From: Archangium lansingense
GTDB taxonomy: Bacteria; Myxococcota; Myxococcia; Myxococcales; Myxococcaceae
Assembly: GCF_026626635.1 (NCBI RefSeq)
Contig: NZ_JAPNKA010000001.1
Coordinates: 12,570,501-12,634,500, forward strand
Reading direction: 5' to 3'
Length of the DNA stretch: 64,000 bases
The translations under genes were made by a program, and so were the position numbers. Positions 35,372 to 44,429 of this stretch are shown one piece after another. The first letter of the stretch is position 1; the number at the start of each line of letters is the position of its first letter. The notes under the pieces were generated by a model. That model worked only from the letters and a program-made list of their open reading frames with translations. It did not search any database and was not told the DNA's origin.

Positions 35372-36711
35372 CCCCGCCCCTCCCGCCGGAGCGTCTTCTC
35401 GATGTAGTCGTCCAGCTTCGCATCGAGCGAGCCGGGCTCGGGTGGGCCCCCGAGGGGCCTGGCCTGCTGCATGAACTCACGCAGCTGCACGAATTCCTTC
35501 TCCTCAGCCGGGCTGCGCTTCCTCTTACGAGCGAGGATGTCGTACCGATCGATGGCCTCCTGGGTGGGAGGCGAATAGGGCGACACCTGTCCGAAGGCCT
35601 CACTCTGGAGGATGCGGTCCACGCTGAGGGCCACGGGGGTCTCGACTCTCTCGACCTTCGTCACCCCCTTCTCGAGCGTCAGCCGCAAGGTGAGTGCATC
35701 ATCTCCCGCACCCGCGGCGACGAGGGGGCTATGTGTCGCGACGAAGAACTGGAGATTCGGAAACTGTTCGCGCAACCAGCCCGCGATGTGCCGCTGCCAG
35801 CGAGGATGCAAGTGGATGTCCAGCTCGTCGATGAGCACCACACCTTCCTCGTGAAGGGGGTTGGCTCTCTGGGGGAAGGCCTGCATGAGCCGCCAGGCCA
35901 GATCGCCGGTGAGCGCGAGGACACTCCGGTAGCCGTCGCTCATCGCGAGGGTGGGCACCTTCCGGCCCCCCATGTCGAAGAGAATTCTTCCCTGGCTGGT
36001 CACACTGTCGAAACGAGCACCACCCGGGAGCATCCGATTGATGACCTCGATGCCCAAAGTGCGCTGGCGCTCGGCTGTCTTGGAATGAGCACCACCTTTG
36101 GCGATGACGTAGTCGAGGTAGACCATCCACCGCTCGAACGTCGCCAGAGGCTCATCCTCGTTGAACTGGGTGAGGAAGTTCGTATAGCGCGCCTGCGGCT
36201 CTAGGGCCGGAACGATGACCTGATGGGAGCGTGTCAGCCGACGAAAGGCACCATATCCGGCTGCGAACCACCCAGCGCCCCTGGAGGCAAAGACGTTCTC
36301 GCGAAGCCAGGACAACTGCGACCCTGACACTGCTGGCGAGCTCACGAGCGTAGGCTCGGTATAGACCTGCTTCCCCACAGTGACCCGGTTCCTACCCGTC
36401 ACGCCCAGGTTGTACTTGAATAACTTGCTCTTCGTCCTCCCCGGGTCGTTCCTCCCTCGGCGAAAGCGTATGTGCATGACACCAGGTTCAGACTCATTCC
36501 GGAGCAATCCCACCGGGCGAGGAAGCAGGGTCTGCGCGCCCTCGGGCCCCGCCAGCAGAAGACCGAGCGTCTGAAGCACGGTGCTCTTGCCACCACCATT
36601 CTCACCGAGCAGGGTGACCCATTTGTACGGACGGCCTCTGGCACGCTCGAAGATGAATGTCTCTTCCTCGAAGCTGCGGATGTTTCTGATGCCCAGGCCC
36701 TCGATCCACAT
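35368..36711 (-). CDS. ptuA: Septu defence ATPase PtuA
   Basis: 447 aa. Features of an OLD/SMC-like ATPase are present in order: Walker A GENGGGKST (residues 36-44), a degenerate signature AMSDGYRSVLALTGD (257-270), Walker B VVLIDELDIH (291-300) and a switch histidine in ATHSPL (327). The middle segment has no recognised domain. The C-terminus is charged (YDILARKRKRSPAEEKEF). Its stop overlaps ptuB by 4 bp. The pair matches the minimal two-gene Septu organisation. No strong ribosome-binding site is seen before the ATG. Confidence 0.85.
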   Translation of the reverse strand: MWIEGLGIRNIRSFEEETFIFERARGRPYKWVTLLGENGGGKSTVLQTLGLLLAGPEGAQTLLPRPVGLLRNESEPGVMHIRFRRGRNDPGRTKSKLFKYNLGVTGRNRVTVGKQVYTEPTLVSSPAVSGSQLSWLRENVFASRGAGWFAAGYGAFRRLTRSHQVIVPALEPQARYTNFLTQFNEDEPLATFERWMVYLDYVIAKGGAHSKTAERQRTLGIEVINRMLPGGARFDSVTSQGRILFDMGGRKVPTLAMSDGYRSVLALTGDLAWRLMQAFPQRANPLHEEGVVLIDELDIHLHPRWQRHIAGWLREQFPNLQFFVATHSPLVAAGAGDDALTLRLTLEKGVTKVERVETPVALSVDRILQSEAFGQVSPYSPPTQEAIDRYDILARKRKRSPAEEKEFVQLREFMQQARPLGGPPEPGSLDAKLDDYIEKTLRREGRG

Positions 36712-36956
36712 GGCGTTTCGACCCCAGCAACTGCGGTGTTCCGGCGTGCGCTCTCTGAGCGCGCGACCTTATCTCACGGGGCTGGAGCGAAGACACGTTG
36801 TCGCACACCCTGCCCAACGAACTGACTGCCGTGAGGCCGTGATGCACCTGCGCAGGCGATTCGTAGCCCGGGCAGCGCGCCCCCCGTGCATCCCAAGGAG
36901 CGATACCCGTGCTCCACCTCGTGCGGCGCTGGTGCTTCGCCCGCGCGAGGGCCGAG

Positions 36957-37772
36957 TCACCTCCGCATGCCGACCGTGAGGTACGCGTTGAACGCGCAAA
37001 CCTGTGGGCCGCTGCCCAGCTCCGCGGACACCCGCTCCACCAGGGCCCGCGCGACGTCGTTCCACTTCTGACCGAGCGCCCTCCGCGCAAGCACGATGGG
37101 TGCGCTCGACCGGATCATCGCGTCGACCAGCGCGGCCGTCGACGCGTACTCGACGCGGGCCGCCACCTCGTGTACGGCGACGTCGACGAAGCCGGCCCCG
37201 GACATCTCCCGTTGGCAGGTCTCCGGCTCCGACAGCGGCATCATGCCGTCGCGCGGAGCCCCACCGCCCCCGCTCATGAGCTCGGCGAAGCTCTTGTAGA
37301 CCACGTTCATCACCGGCGAGCGCTCGAGCGGGACCCAGCTCGACACGACAGCACGACCGCCGGGCACGAGTACCCGGTGGAGCTCGCGGAAGCCGCGCGG
37401 GCGGTCCGGGAAGAACATCAACCCGAACATCGAGAATGCCGCGTCGAAGGCACGGTCCGGCAGCGCCAACGCCATGCCATCCCCAACGAGCGACTCGATC
37501 TCGAGCCCCTCGGCCGCAGCGCGCTCGCGCAGGGCCGCGATCATCCGGGGGGCGAAGTCCACCGCCGTCACCCGCGCACCGCCCCGCGCCGCGAGGAGCG
37601 CGAGTGTGCCGGGCCCCGCTGCCACGTCCACCACACGCGAGCCCCGCCCGACGGCCGCCCGGGAAAGAGCATCACGAGAGAAGGTCTCGAACACGGGCAT
37701 CAACTCGCGCACGTACTCGGGCGCGACGAGGTCCCAGGGCTCGGGAACGGCGAGAGGCGATGCGATCGACAC
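36957..37772 (-). CDS. Class I SAM-dependent methyltransferase
   Basis: 271 aa from a GTG at 37772 with GGAGG 7 nt upstream. The Rossmann SAM motifs are VVDVAAGPGTLALLAA (I), VTAVDFAPRM (II), DAAFSMFGLMFFPD (IV) and LVPGGRAVVSSW (V). It resembles the UbiE/small-molecule methyltransferase group; the substrate is unknown. It follows the MazF gene by 21 bp on the same strand and is probably co-transcribed with it. Confidence 0.85.
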   Translation of the reverse strand: MSIASPLAVPEPWDLVAPEYVRELMPVFETFSRDALSRAAVGRGSRVVDVAAGPGTLALLAARGGARVTAVDFAPRMIAALRERAAAEGLEIESLVGDGMALALPDRAFDAAFSMFGLMFFPDRPRGFRELHRVLVPGGRAVVSSWVPLERSPVMNVVYKSFAELMSGGGGAPRDGMMPLSEPETCQREMSGAGFVDVAVHEVAARVEYASTAALVDAMIRSSAPIVLARRALGQKWNDVARALVERVSAELGSGPQVCAFNAYLTVGMRR

Positions 37773-37793
37773 GTGGGTTCCTCCAGAATAAGG

Positions 37794-38189
37794 CTACCGA
37801 TCGAAAAACGACACCTGCTGGAATCGCAGGCCCGCCAGAATCTGCTCCACTCGCGCGTTGGACAACGACCCGATGCGTTCACCCAGGCGGGCCTTGTCAA
37901 CCGAAGAGATCTGCGACACGACCACCACGCTCTGCTTGGGAAGGTTCCCCTCCCCCACCTCGAGCAGGACGTTCCCCGGCTCGGTCGCCCGGTGCAGGTT
38001 CGACGTCACTGCGCACACAATCACGGTCGTGATGCGCGAGTGGTTGAAGACGTCGTCCTGAACCACGACGTGGGGATGGGAGTAGGCCGGGGCAGGCCCT
38101 CGCGAGTCATCTGGGGCGATCCAGAACAGGTCACCGCGGTTGATCCTCACTGGAGGAGAGCCCGTGGGTTCTCCTGAACTCGTCGTCAT
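37794..38189 (-). CDS. MazF/PemK-type endoribonuclease, no antitoxin beside it
   Basis: 131 aa. The core begins INRGDLFWIAPDDSRG and continues SHPHVVVQDDVFNHSRITTVIVCAVTSN, PGNVLLEVGEGNLPKQSVVVVSQISSVDK and RIGSLSNARVEQIL, matching MazF/PemK ribonucleases. The conserved RGD, ARG/R in the first strand and the serine before VDK are present. The ORF starts at ATG 38189, but codons 6-13 fall in a palindromic repeat that also occurs at 39391, so a GTG at 38150 is a plausible true start. No MazE-like gene is adjacent. Confidence 0.8.
   Translation of the reverse strand: MTTSSGEPTGSPPVRINRGDLFWIAPDDSRGPAPAYSHPHVVVQDDVFNHSRITTVIVCAVTSNLHRATEPGNVLLEVGEGNLPKQSVVVVSQISSVDKARLGERIGSLSNARVEQILAGLRFQQVSFFDR
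38155..38174. repeat. Palindromic repeat, copy A
   Basis: GGAGAGCCCGTGGGTTCTCC, a near-perfect 9-bp inverted repeat with a 2-bp centre. With its flank TGGA it matches copy B at 39391 except for one base. It lies in the first codons of the mazF gene. Confidence 0.6.
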
Positions 38190-38225
38190 GGTGCGCTCGC
38201 GAAATGGGCCCGAAGGATACCCCGG

Positions 38226-39278
38226 TCAGGGAGCCCGGACCGAATCAGCGGGGCGGTAGGTCTGGATGATCTCCAGAATCCGCTTCTTGGCCTCGGCCTT
38301 CCCGGCCGGATCCGCCAACCGGGGCAGCACCTCGTCCTCCAGCTCCATCAACTTCATGAAACGCGGAGGGGCTTCGGGCGGGGTGACCTCCGTGAAGCCA
38401 TCCACCTGCTCGAACAGCTCCGCCCACGTCTCTTGCAGGAGCCGCCAGTAGGCCTGGCGCTGCTTCACGAAGTCCACCGCCTGCTGACACTCCTTCTCCG
38501 GCAGCCGCAGGTACCAGTTGCGACCTACTTCCTCCGCCAGCGACTTGCGCTCGTCTCCTGTCACCACCGTCTTGACGTTCTTCTGCCGCTCCACGAAGTG
38601 CTCAGGGAAAGAGACCAGGTGGGTGCTACGCACCAGCGCCTGGTAGTCCGAGCGCTTCATGTCCCGCGTCTCCCGTCCCGGGATGGGAGCGAAGTTGTCG
38701 CCGCAGTCCCACTCCAACCGCTGTCCGTGCGCCACCCAGGCGCCCACGCACTGGTAGCGCAGCCCATCGTCCAGGTTGGTCACCCGCCGCGCCCACTGTC
38801 CCTGGGGCTTCTCGACCCGCACCTTCTTCCAACGGGACTGCCCCTGGTATTCGAAGTAGGAGGCCGGGGCGTACTCCCAGTCCTCCGCCTGGTGGCGCAG
38901 CAGGGAGTCCTCATTGAACTTGCCCTGCTCATCCAGGGCGAAGAGCACGTGTTGCAGACGGATCTTCTTCCCCTCCTCCACCGGGTAGATCCACTCCAGC
39001 ACTGACTTCTTCTGGTTGACGTCGTAGACCCGCTCGTCGCGCGAGTACCCCTGCGCCAGCGACTTCGTCTCGTGGAAGTTGTAGTCCACCAGGAAGCAGC
39101 CCTCCATCCGCGCCAGGGCCTCCCGCCCCCGCGCGAAGTCCGCGTCCCCCGCCAGCTCCGGCGGCGCCTTCCAACCCGCGGACCCCCTCGTCGCACAACC
39201 CCACGTCCCCATGGCCAGCACACCCGCAAGGCCCCATGTCGCAAATTTGAGAATGATTTGCATTCGCAGGTTCTTCAC
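38226..39278 (-). CDS. DUF6607 lipoprotein-like protein
   Basis: 350 aa from a GTG at 39278; an ATG at 39263 is possible. A hydrophobic signal ends near MGTWGC, so it may be a lipoprotein. The DUF6607 pattern is clear: MEGCFLVDYNFHET, SVLEWIYPVEEGKKIRLQHVLF, EDWEYAP, GQWARRVTNLDDGLRYQCVGAWV and ETRDMKRSDYQALVRSTHLV. Family members are exported and often sit next to TonB-dependent receptors. A Fur-box-like site overlaps the start region, which suggests iron control. Confidence 0.75.
   Translation of the reverse strand: MKNLRMQIILKFATWGLAGVLAMGTWGCATRGSAGWKAPPELAGDADFARGREALARMEGCFLVDYNFHETKSLAQGYSRDERVYDVNQKKSVLEWIYPVEEGKKIRLQHVLFALDEQGKFNEDSLLRHQAEDWEYAPASYFEYQGQSRWKKVRVEKPQGQWARRVTNLDDGLRYQCVGAWVAHGQRLEWDCGDNFAPIPGRETRDMKRSDYQALVRSTHLVSFPEHFVERQKNVKTVVTGDERKSLAEEVGRNWYLRLPEKECQQAVDFVKQRQAYWRLLQETWAELFEQVDGFTEVTPPEAPPRFMKLMELEDEVLPRLADPAGKAEAKKRILEIIQTYRPADSVRAP
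39249..39267 (-). promoter_or_regulatory. Fur-box-like site at the DUF6607 gene start
   Basis: GAGAATGATTTGCATTCGC matches the Fur consensus GATAATGAT-AAT-CATTATC at 13 of 19 positions, with the AATGAT and CATT halves intact. It lies just inside the predicted start (GTG 39278), so a bound repressor could block initiation or early elongation. Confidence 0.5.
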
Positions 39279-39390
39279 ATGCCGGGGCCCCCTCCGTCAA
39301 GCCGAGGGGGCCGCGGACCGCGCCACGCCCAGATGGACTGCCGCCCGCTGAACGGTGGTCCTCTGGCCACCGTTGGCCATTCACCGTGGA

Positions 39391-39410
39391 GGAGAACCCG
39401 TGGGTTCTCC
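39391..39410. repeat. Palindromic repeat, copy B
   Basis: GGAGAACCCGTGGGTTCTCC is a perfect 9-bp inverted repeat with a GT centre. It lies in the gap between the G8-domain gene and the DUF6607 gene and is the second copy of the palindrome found in mazF. Confidence 0.65.
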
Positions 39411-39445
39411 CGGGTGCGTCACGCGAGGAGGTACAGCCAGGGTGG

Positions 39446-42400
39446 CTACATCCCCGGCCCGCGAATCCAGTCGATGTCGAACTGGATTCCCACCCCCGAC
39501 ACGGGGTCGAGGCGGAGCTCGGTGATGGTACCAACCCAATCGACCTGGCCCGCCATGTCGAAGGTGAGCGTCTGGTAGCCACCGTTGCCGGTATAGGTCG
39601 CGCTGGCCACTCGCGTGCCTGAGAAACCAGGCTGGGTGCCGGTGGCGAAGAAGATCTGCACCCCAGTGTTCTGAGAGGCACGCATACGGATCTGGAGCTG
39701 CGGCACGCGGCCGGCGCTGAAGTTGTAGGCGCTGTTCACCAGCTGCGCATCGCCGTTGCCGGAGGAGGTGCCGGTCAGCACGCCGCCAGACACGGCTTGT
39801 CCGGTGATGTTGCCGGACACCGCCCAACCCTCGAATCCACCGGGCGTGGCGAACTCCGCTCCAAGGTCGGCGGCGTCGAAGGGATGCCGCGACGAGCTGA
39901 CCTCTGCGGAGTCCGGCAGCTGATCTCCGTCCGTGTCGAGCGGTGGCACCGCGAAGTTCGTGCTCCAGGTGATGGTGAAGGACTGGTTCCTTCCGGTGGC
40001 AACCGCCTTGATGGAGAGGTCGCCGCCCGGCTGCACGTAGTAGCCCGAGGTGGCGGAGGCGCGCAGACTGGCGAGGGAGGAGTGAGCGGAGAAGCTGCTC
40101 TGGCTCGAGGAGAGCGAAACGCCCCCCAGCTTCCCGAAGTCCTTGAAGTGGGCGAGGTAGTTGTCGCCCGCGAAGGCGTCCTCCATGTTCATCGACACCA
40201 CCTTCACCGCGGGGAGGGACTCGTAGGTATAGGTGTATTCAAAGCCTTCGTTGACGAGGAACGGGAGCTGGTGCCACTCGTGGTAGCCGTCGACGTCGAT
40301 GTAGAAGACGCTGGCGGGGGCGGTTCCCGCCTTCTCGCGCGTGCAGGTGAGGTTGGGCGTCTGCTCGAACGGCACGCTGTAGGTGAGCCGCGACAGGACG
40401 AACCGGTGGTCGCTCCGGTACGTGCGCTCCCAGTTCGGCGGGCGGTACTCGTCGCCGACCCGCAGGAACGGGTGATTGGACACGATGGAGGTGTTGGCCT
40501 TGCCGCTGATGCCGCCGGTGACGTCACGGAGCACGATGGACCAGTAGCGCGGGTGCCCGGGGTGGTTGGCGTGAGTGCCCAGAACAGGGCGGATATCGAA
40601 GTCCTCCAGGCTCGTGCGCGGAGGGCTGGCGGGAGACATCGTGTTCCCAGTGAACATGTGATTGGGGTGCTTGATGGCCGCGCCCGTGTTGAGCAGGAAG
40701 TTGGCGTTGGCGGCGTCCCACCCGATGAAGTGGGAGTCCCGAACCTGGCCCGCGCCGTCATACACGCGGTAGGCGTAGCGGGTGCCGCTGGCGAGGTTCT
40801 CGCCGGAGTTGGCCACGAACACGCTCTGGTCGACGATGCTGTAGCTGGCCATCATGGTACCGACCGTGTTCTCGACCAGGACGTTGTTGCGGAAGATGAG
40901 GTTGTCGGACGGACCGCCGGCACCAATCCCCGTGTAGAGGGCCATATCGTTCGCGTACCACGTGCTGTTCTCGATGAGGTGGGTAGCCGTGTCCGACCAG
41001 CCCGCGTTCGGGAGGATCGAGTGGTTGGCATCCAGCCCGTCGAAGACGTCGAACCCGGTCATGGTGCTGTGAGCGCTGTTCCCCTTGAACGAGATCATCG
41101 GAAGCGTGTTGGGTCGCATCGACGAGAAGCGCGGGTCGGTCGCGGACAATCCCATCGGACGGTCAGGGAGCGCGAACCAGAAGCCGGTTCCCTCGGTGCC
41201 CGCCGCGACGTTGTCCTCGAACGTGTTCTGGGGGTTGGTAATCCAGTAGCTGGCAGGGCTGCGGTTCTGGACCTGGTTGAACTGGTTGTCGGACGGCGTG
41301 AGCTCCTCGCCCGGCGCGGGGCGCTTGGTGAGCAGGGTCACGTTCTTCTTGATGACGTTGAAGCGCTCGCTGCCGTCCTCCAGGAACACGCCATGCCCGA
41401 TGTGGTCAAAGAAGAAGTTGTTCTCGACCCGCGTGCTCTCGGTGCCGTGGATGGTGATGGCCCGGTTGTAGGAGCGGTGAATGCTGGAGTTCCTGAAGTA
41501 CTGGCCCGAACCCGCGCTGCCCAGCATGTGCCAGTGGAAGGGGTAGCGCCCAAGGCGCGCCTTCTGGCCCATGTTGAAGAGCTCGACGCCGCTGACGTAC
41601 GCGGCCGAGTTGTCCATGATCATCACGTGTCCGCCGAACCCACCGGAGGACGCGGACGCCGCATCGCCCTGCACCAGGATGTTGTGCGTGAGCAGCCCCA
41701 CCTGGGCGCGCAGATCCGCGGTCCAAGTGCGCGAGCCGTCGGTGTAGCTCTTCACCACGCCGGTGTGCGAGTACGCGAGCGGGCTGTCCAGCGTGAGGGT
41801 CGTGTTTCCCGAGAGGACAGACGTGAGGGTCCGCTGCTCGGCCTCGTTCCAGTTCAGGTGGCTGGAGACGATCACGATCTTGTCGCCCGACCGCCAGTCC
41901 ACGGGCTCCTTGAGGACCATGGTGGAGCTCCCCGCGCTCACGTTCGCGCCGAGCTGCGTCCAGCTCACGCGCTCCAGGCCATGGAGGTGGATGACGCCGG
42001 TGCCCATCGCGCCGATGAACTTGTTGCCCATCCCCATGATGTCGGGATCGGCCGGCGTGGCGTTGAGGGTGAAGGAAGCAGAGCCCGGATAGGGCGTGAG
42101 CTCCTGTCCCACCTCGAGCCGGGAGCCACTCCCCATCACCATCACGTACCTGGTGGTGACGGCCACGTTCCGGTTCTGCACGCCGAGCAGCTCGCCGCTC
42201 ACGGTGATGCTCTTCGGAGCGAGGGTCCCCTGCAGACAGACGGCGCTACCGGCGCTCACGGTGGCGTCGTCGTTCGCACCGGGTACCGCGCCGCCCCAGA
42301 CGTACGGGTCCTGCCAGTCGTGGAGCATCTCCATCCGGAGGTCATCCACCAGCCCCGTGTAGTCTCCGGGCACTGGGTCCACGCCCGTCAGGCTCAGCGT

Positions 42401-43363
42401 GCTGGCGCCCGCGTTCAGGTAGATCGCGGTCGAGCTCTGCTCGAGGTACTGGGTGCTGGCGAGGCGGAACTCGCCAACCTGGGTGCCACCGATGCTGATG
42501 CGGACGTTCTTGGCCGGCGGCTGGATTGGGTTGTTGGCGCGAAGGGCGGCCTTGAAGCGGAACCGGTAGTAGCCGCCGCGAGGGAGAGTAACGGTGGTGG
42601 AGGCGGTGGAGGTGCCCTGGAGGACAAGCACCTGGCTGCCCTCCGGCGCGGCGGGATTGGAGGCAGTGAATCCGCTGGCGTTGCGGCTGAGACCACTGAG
42701 CCCGTTGAAGGTCCACGGACCGCCCGCCGGGGCATAGGCATACCCGGGAGAGGTGGGGAGGACCGGAGACTCGAAGCCACTGATTCCGATATCCCTGACG
42801 CGCACAGCCCCGAAGTCGTCCACGAGGGCGGTGTTGTCGCCGCCCTGGGGGTTGAGCCCGCGCAGCTCGATGGAGTGGGAGCCGGAGGACAGCAACACCG
42901 CGCCCGAGCTGAAGCGCTGGTAGGCGGTTCCGGCGGGGGTGAACCCCTGGACGGCCTGCCCGTCGATCCGGAGCTCGACGCGCTGGGTGTTGGTGGGGTT
43001 TCCGCGCTGCGCCGCGGAGAAGCTGAAGATGTAGTAGCCCGCCGCGAAGTTGAGGGTCCGTGAAGCGGAACCCGCTCCCTGGAGGAAGAGCACCTGAGCG
43101 CCTTCTGGAGCGTTCGGGTTGCTCGAGGTGAACGCGGTGGCGTTCCTGGTGAGGCCCGCACCATCGACGAGCGTCCATCCAGTTCCGGAGGGGGCGTACT
43201 GGTACCCGGGCGAGGCCGGGAGAGCGGGCGTCTCGAACGTCCCGTTGGGAACGGCGAAGGCGCTGGATGAGGCGGAGCTCAAGCTAGCGGCAGTAGCCCT
43301 GTCCGCGAACGACAGGGCGGCCATGGAAAACAGGAGCATCCACTTAGGCGGAGAAATCTGCAT
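39446..43363 (-). CDS. Secreted G8-domain / parallel beta-helix protein
   Basis: 1305 aa. The ATG at 43363 opens a signal peptide (WMLLFSMAALSFADRATA). Two tandem carbohydrate-binding-like modules share the pattern TFETPALPASPGYQYAP ... EGAQVLFLQG and GFESPVLPTSPGYAYAP ... EGSQVLVLQG. A G8 domain follows (DWQDPYVWGGAVPGANDDATVSAG), then a long right-handed beta-helix (HNILVQGDAASAS, NRAITIHGTESTRVENNFFFDHIGHGVFLEDGS). The middle resembles human CEMIP/TMEM2-type proteins. A thrombospondin-like DTDGDQLPD motif and a C-terminal module end it. Probably degrades or binds polysaccharide; no catalytic residues are certain. Confidence 0.85.
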   Translation of the reverse strand: MQISPPKWMLLFSMAALSFADRATAASLSSASSSAFAVPNGTFETPALPASPGYQYAPSGTGWTLVDGAGLTRNATAFTSSNPNAPEGAQVLFLQGAGSASRTLNFAAGYYIFSFSAAQRGNPTNTQRVELRIDGQAVQGFTPAGTAYQRFSSGAVLLSSGSHSIELRGLNPQGGDNTALVDDFGAVRVRDIGISGFESPVLPTSPGYAYAPAGGPWTFNGLSGLSRNASGFTASNPAAPEGSQVLVLQGTSTASTTVTLPRGGYYRFRFKAALRANNPIQPPAKNVRISIGGTQVGEFRLASTQYLEQSSTAIYLNAGASTLSLTGVDPVPGDYTGLVDDLRMEMLHDWQDPYVWGGAVPGANDDATVSAGSAVCLQGTLAPKSITVSGELLGVQNRNVAVTTRYVMVMGSGSRLEVGQELTPYPGSASFTLNATPADPDIMGMGNKFIGAMGTGVIHLHGLERVSWTQLGANVSAGSSTMVLKEPVDWRSGDKIVIVSSHLNWNEAEQRTLTSVLSGNTTLTLDSPLAYSHTGVVKSYTDGSRTWTADLRAQVGLLTHNILVQGDAASASSGGFGGHVMIMDNSAAYVSGVELFNMGQKARLGRYPFHWHMLGSAGSGQYFRNSSIHRSYNRAITIHGTESTRVENNFFFDHIGHGVFLEDGSERFNVIKKNVTLLTKRPAPGEELTPSDNQFNQVQNRSPASYWITNPQNTFEDNVAAGTEGTGFWFALPDRPMGLSATDPRFSSMRPNTLPMISFKGNSAHSTMTGFDVFDGLDANHSILPNAGWSDTATHLIENSTWYANDMALYTGIGAGGPSDNLIFRNNVLVENTVGTMMASYSIVDQSVFVANSGENLASGTRYAYRVYDGAGQVRDSHFIGWDAANANFLLNTGAAIKHPNHMFTGNTMSPASPPRTSLEDFDIRPVLGTHANHPGHPRYWSIVLRDVTGGISGKANTSIVSNHPFLRVGDEYRPPNWERTYRSDHRFVLSRLTYSVPFEQTPNLTCTREKAGTAPASVFYIDVDGYHEWHQLPFLVNEGFEYTYTYESLPAVKVVSMNMEDAFAGDNYLAHFKDFGKLGGVSLSSSQSSFSAHSSLASLRASATSGYYVQPGGDLSIKAVATGRNQSFTITWSTNFAVPPLDTDGDQLPDSAEVSSSRHPFDAADLGAEFATPGGFEGWAVSGNITGQAVSGGVLTGTSSGNGDAQLVNSAYNFSAGRVPQLQIRMRASQNTGVQIFFATGTQPGFSGTRVASATYTGNGGYQTLTFDMAGQVDWVGTITELRLDPVSGVGIQFDIDWIRGPGM

Positions 43364-43439
43364 GAGCTGGTTATTGCGTTCACGGCAGGGGGCCGTCAAC
43401 CACGCGCAGGAGAGACGGTGCTCGACTGCGCCTACCGGT

Positions 43440-44429
43440 TCAGTCTCCGGTGGTGAGGCTCGACGTATGAGACTGAGATGGCGGCGGCGTGCCGATGCAC
43501 GGCGGCACTCCACCGTCGTCTGCGCCGAAGAGCTTTACGAAGGCTCGGCGATCGTGGGCGGGCAGGATGAGCAGCTCCGGGTCCTGCGCGTGGAGCTGAA
43601 CCAGCTTCGCCACCTCCGCCTCGGTGCGAGCGAGGTCTTCGTCGGTGAGCTGCCGCATCAGCCACGACTTCCCCACGTTCCGCTCGATGGATTCACTCAG
43701 GTTGATGAGGTCACCCACGTGCACGAAGCGCTGGGACGGTGACACGTTCACGAACGTCGCCACGCTGCCCGGCGTGTGCCCGAAGGTCGGCACCACCACC
43801 ACGGAGCCGTCACCGAAGACGTCGAAGCGAGCCTCGTAGTTCGCGTACGGCTCCGCCGCGAAGGGGATGGGCACCATGCGGCCCTTCAAGGCCCGGGCCT
43901 GCGCGGGGAGCGCTACCCCACGCGGGTGCTCCAGCTCCGCTTCGACGAGCTGCTTCTCCTCGGCGGCCAGCCACACCGGCACGCCCGGCAGCAGCGCCGC
44001 CCCGCCCGCGTGGTCGGCGTGCACGTGAGAGAGCAGCAGCGCCTTCGGCTGGGTCACCCCGAGCGCGGTGAGAGCATCCTTCAAGTTCCGCCGTGGCACG
44101 TTGCGTCCCGCGGTCTGCGAGAAGGTGAAGCGCTTCCAAGCGCCCAGCTCCCGCTGCTCCTCTTGCGCCTGGGGAGAGATGCCGGTGTCGAGCACGAGGT
44201 CCCCCTTCGGGTGGCGGATGACGAGCGCCGCGGAAGTGACCTCCCACGTGGCGGCCACGGTGGAGCCGCCCGCCCCATAGCCTCCCGGCACCGTCACGCC
44301 TCCCGTGTCGACCCAGCACACCTGAACCGGCGAGCCCGAGGCAGGCGGGGTCACGAAGGCGTGGGGCCCGGCCGAGGGCAACGACGCGCACGCGGTGAAC
44401 AGCAACGACAGTCCGATGAGCTTCTTCAT
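43440..44429 (-). CDS. Metallo-beta-lactamase-fold lipoprotein, lactonase-like
   Basis: 329 aa from the ATG at 44429 with AGAGG upstream. Lipobox LFTACAS. The metal motif SHVHADHAGG is near residue 117, and TFGHTPGSVA and VHVGDLINL are further ligands, ending in PAHDRRAF. The HxHxDH arrangement, a LDTGIS motif, and FGHTPG resemble AHL-lactonase/SoxH-type hydrolases. Divergent from the LysR gene with 67 bp between, so the regulator may control it. A GGGCAC/GTGCCC inverted repeat in that gap is a possible site. Confidence 0.8.
   Translation of the reverse strand: MKKLIGLSLLFTACASLPSAGPHAFVTPPASGSPVQVCWVDTGGVTVPGGYGAGGSTVAATWEVTSAALVIRHPKGDLVLDTGISPQAQEEQRELGAWKRFTFSQTAGRNVPRRNLKDALTALGVTQPKALLLSHVHADHAGGAALLPGVPVWLAAEEKQLVEAELEHPRGVALPAQARALKGRMVPIPFAAEPYANYEARFDVFGDGSVVVVPTFGHTPGSVATFVNVSPSQRFVHVGDLINLSESIERNVGKSWLMRQLTDEDLARTEAEVAKLVQLHAQDPELLILPAHDRRAFVKLFGADDGGVPPCIGTPPPSQSHTSSLTTGD

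Noticed and set aside
39797..43063. Very long open frame on the plus strand antisense to the G8-domain gene
   Set aside because: Low-complexity Arg/Gly/Val/His-rich product with no domain; it mirrors the codon bias of the real minus-strand gene.
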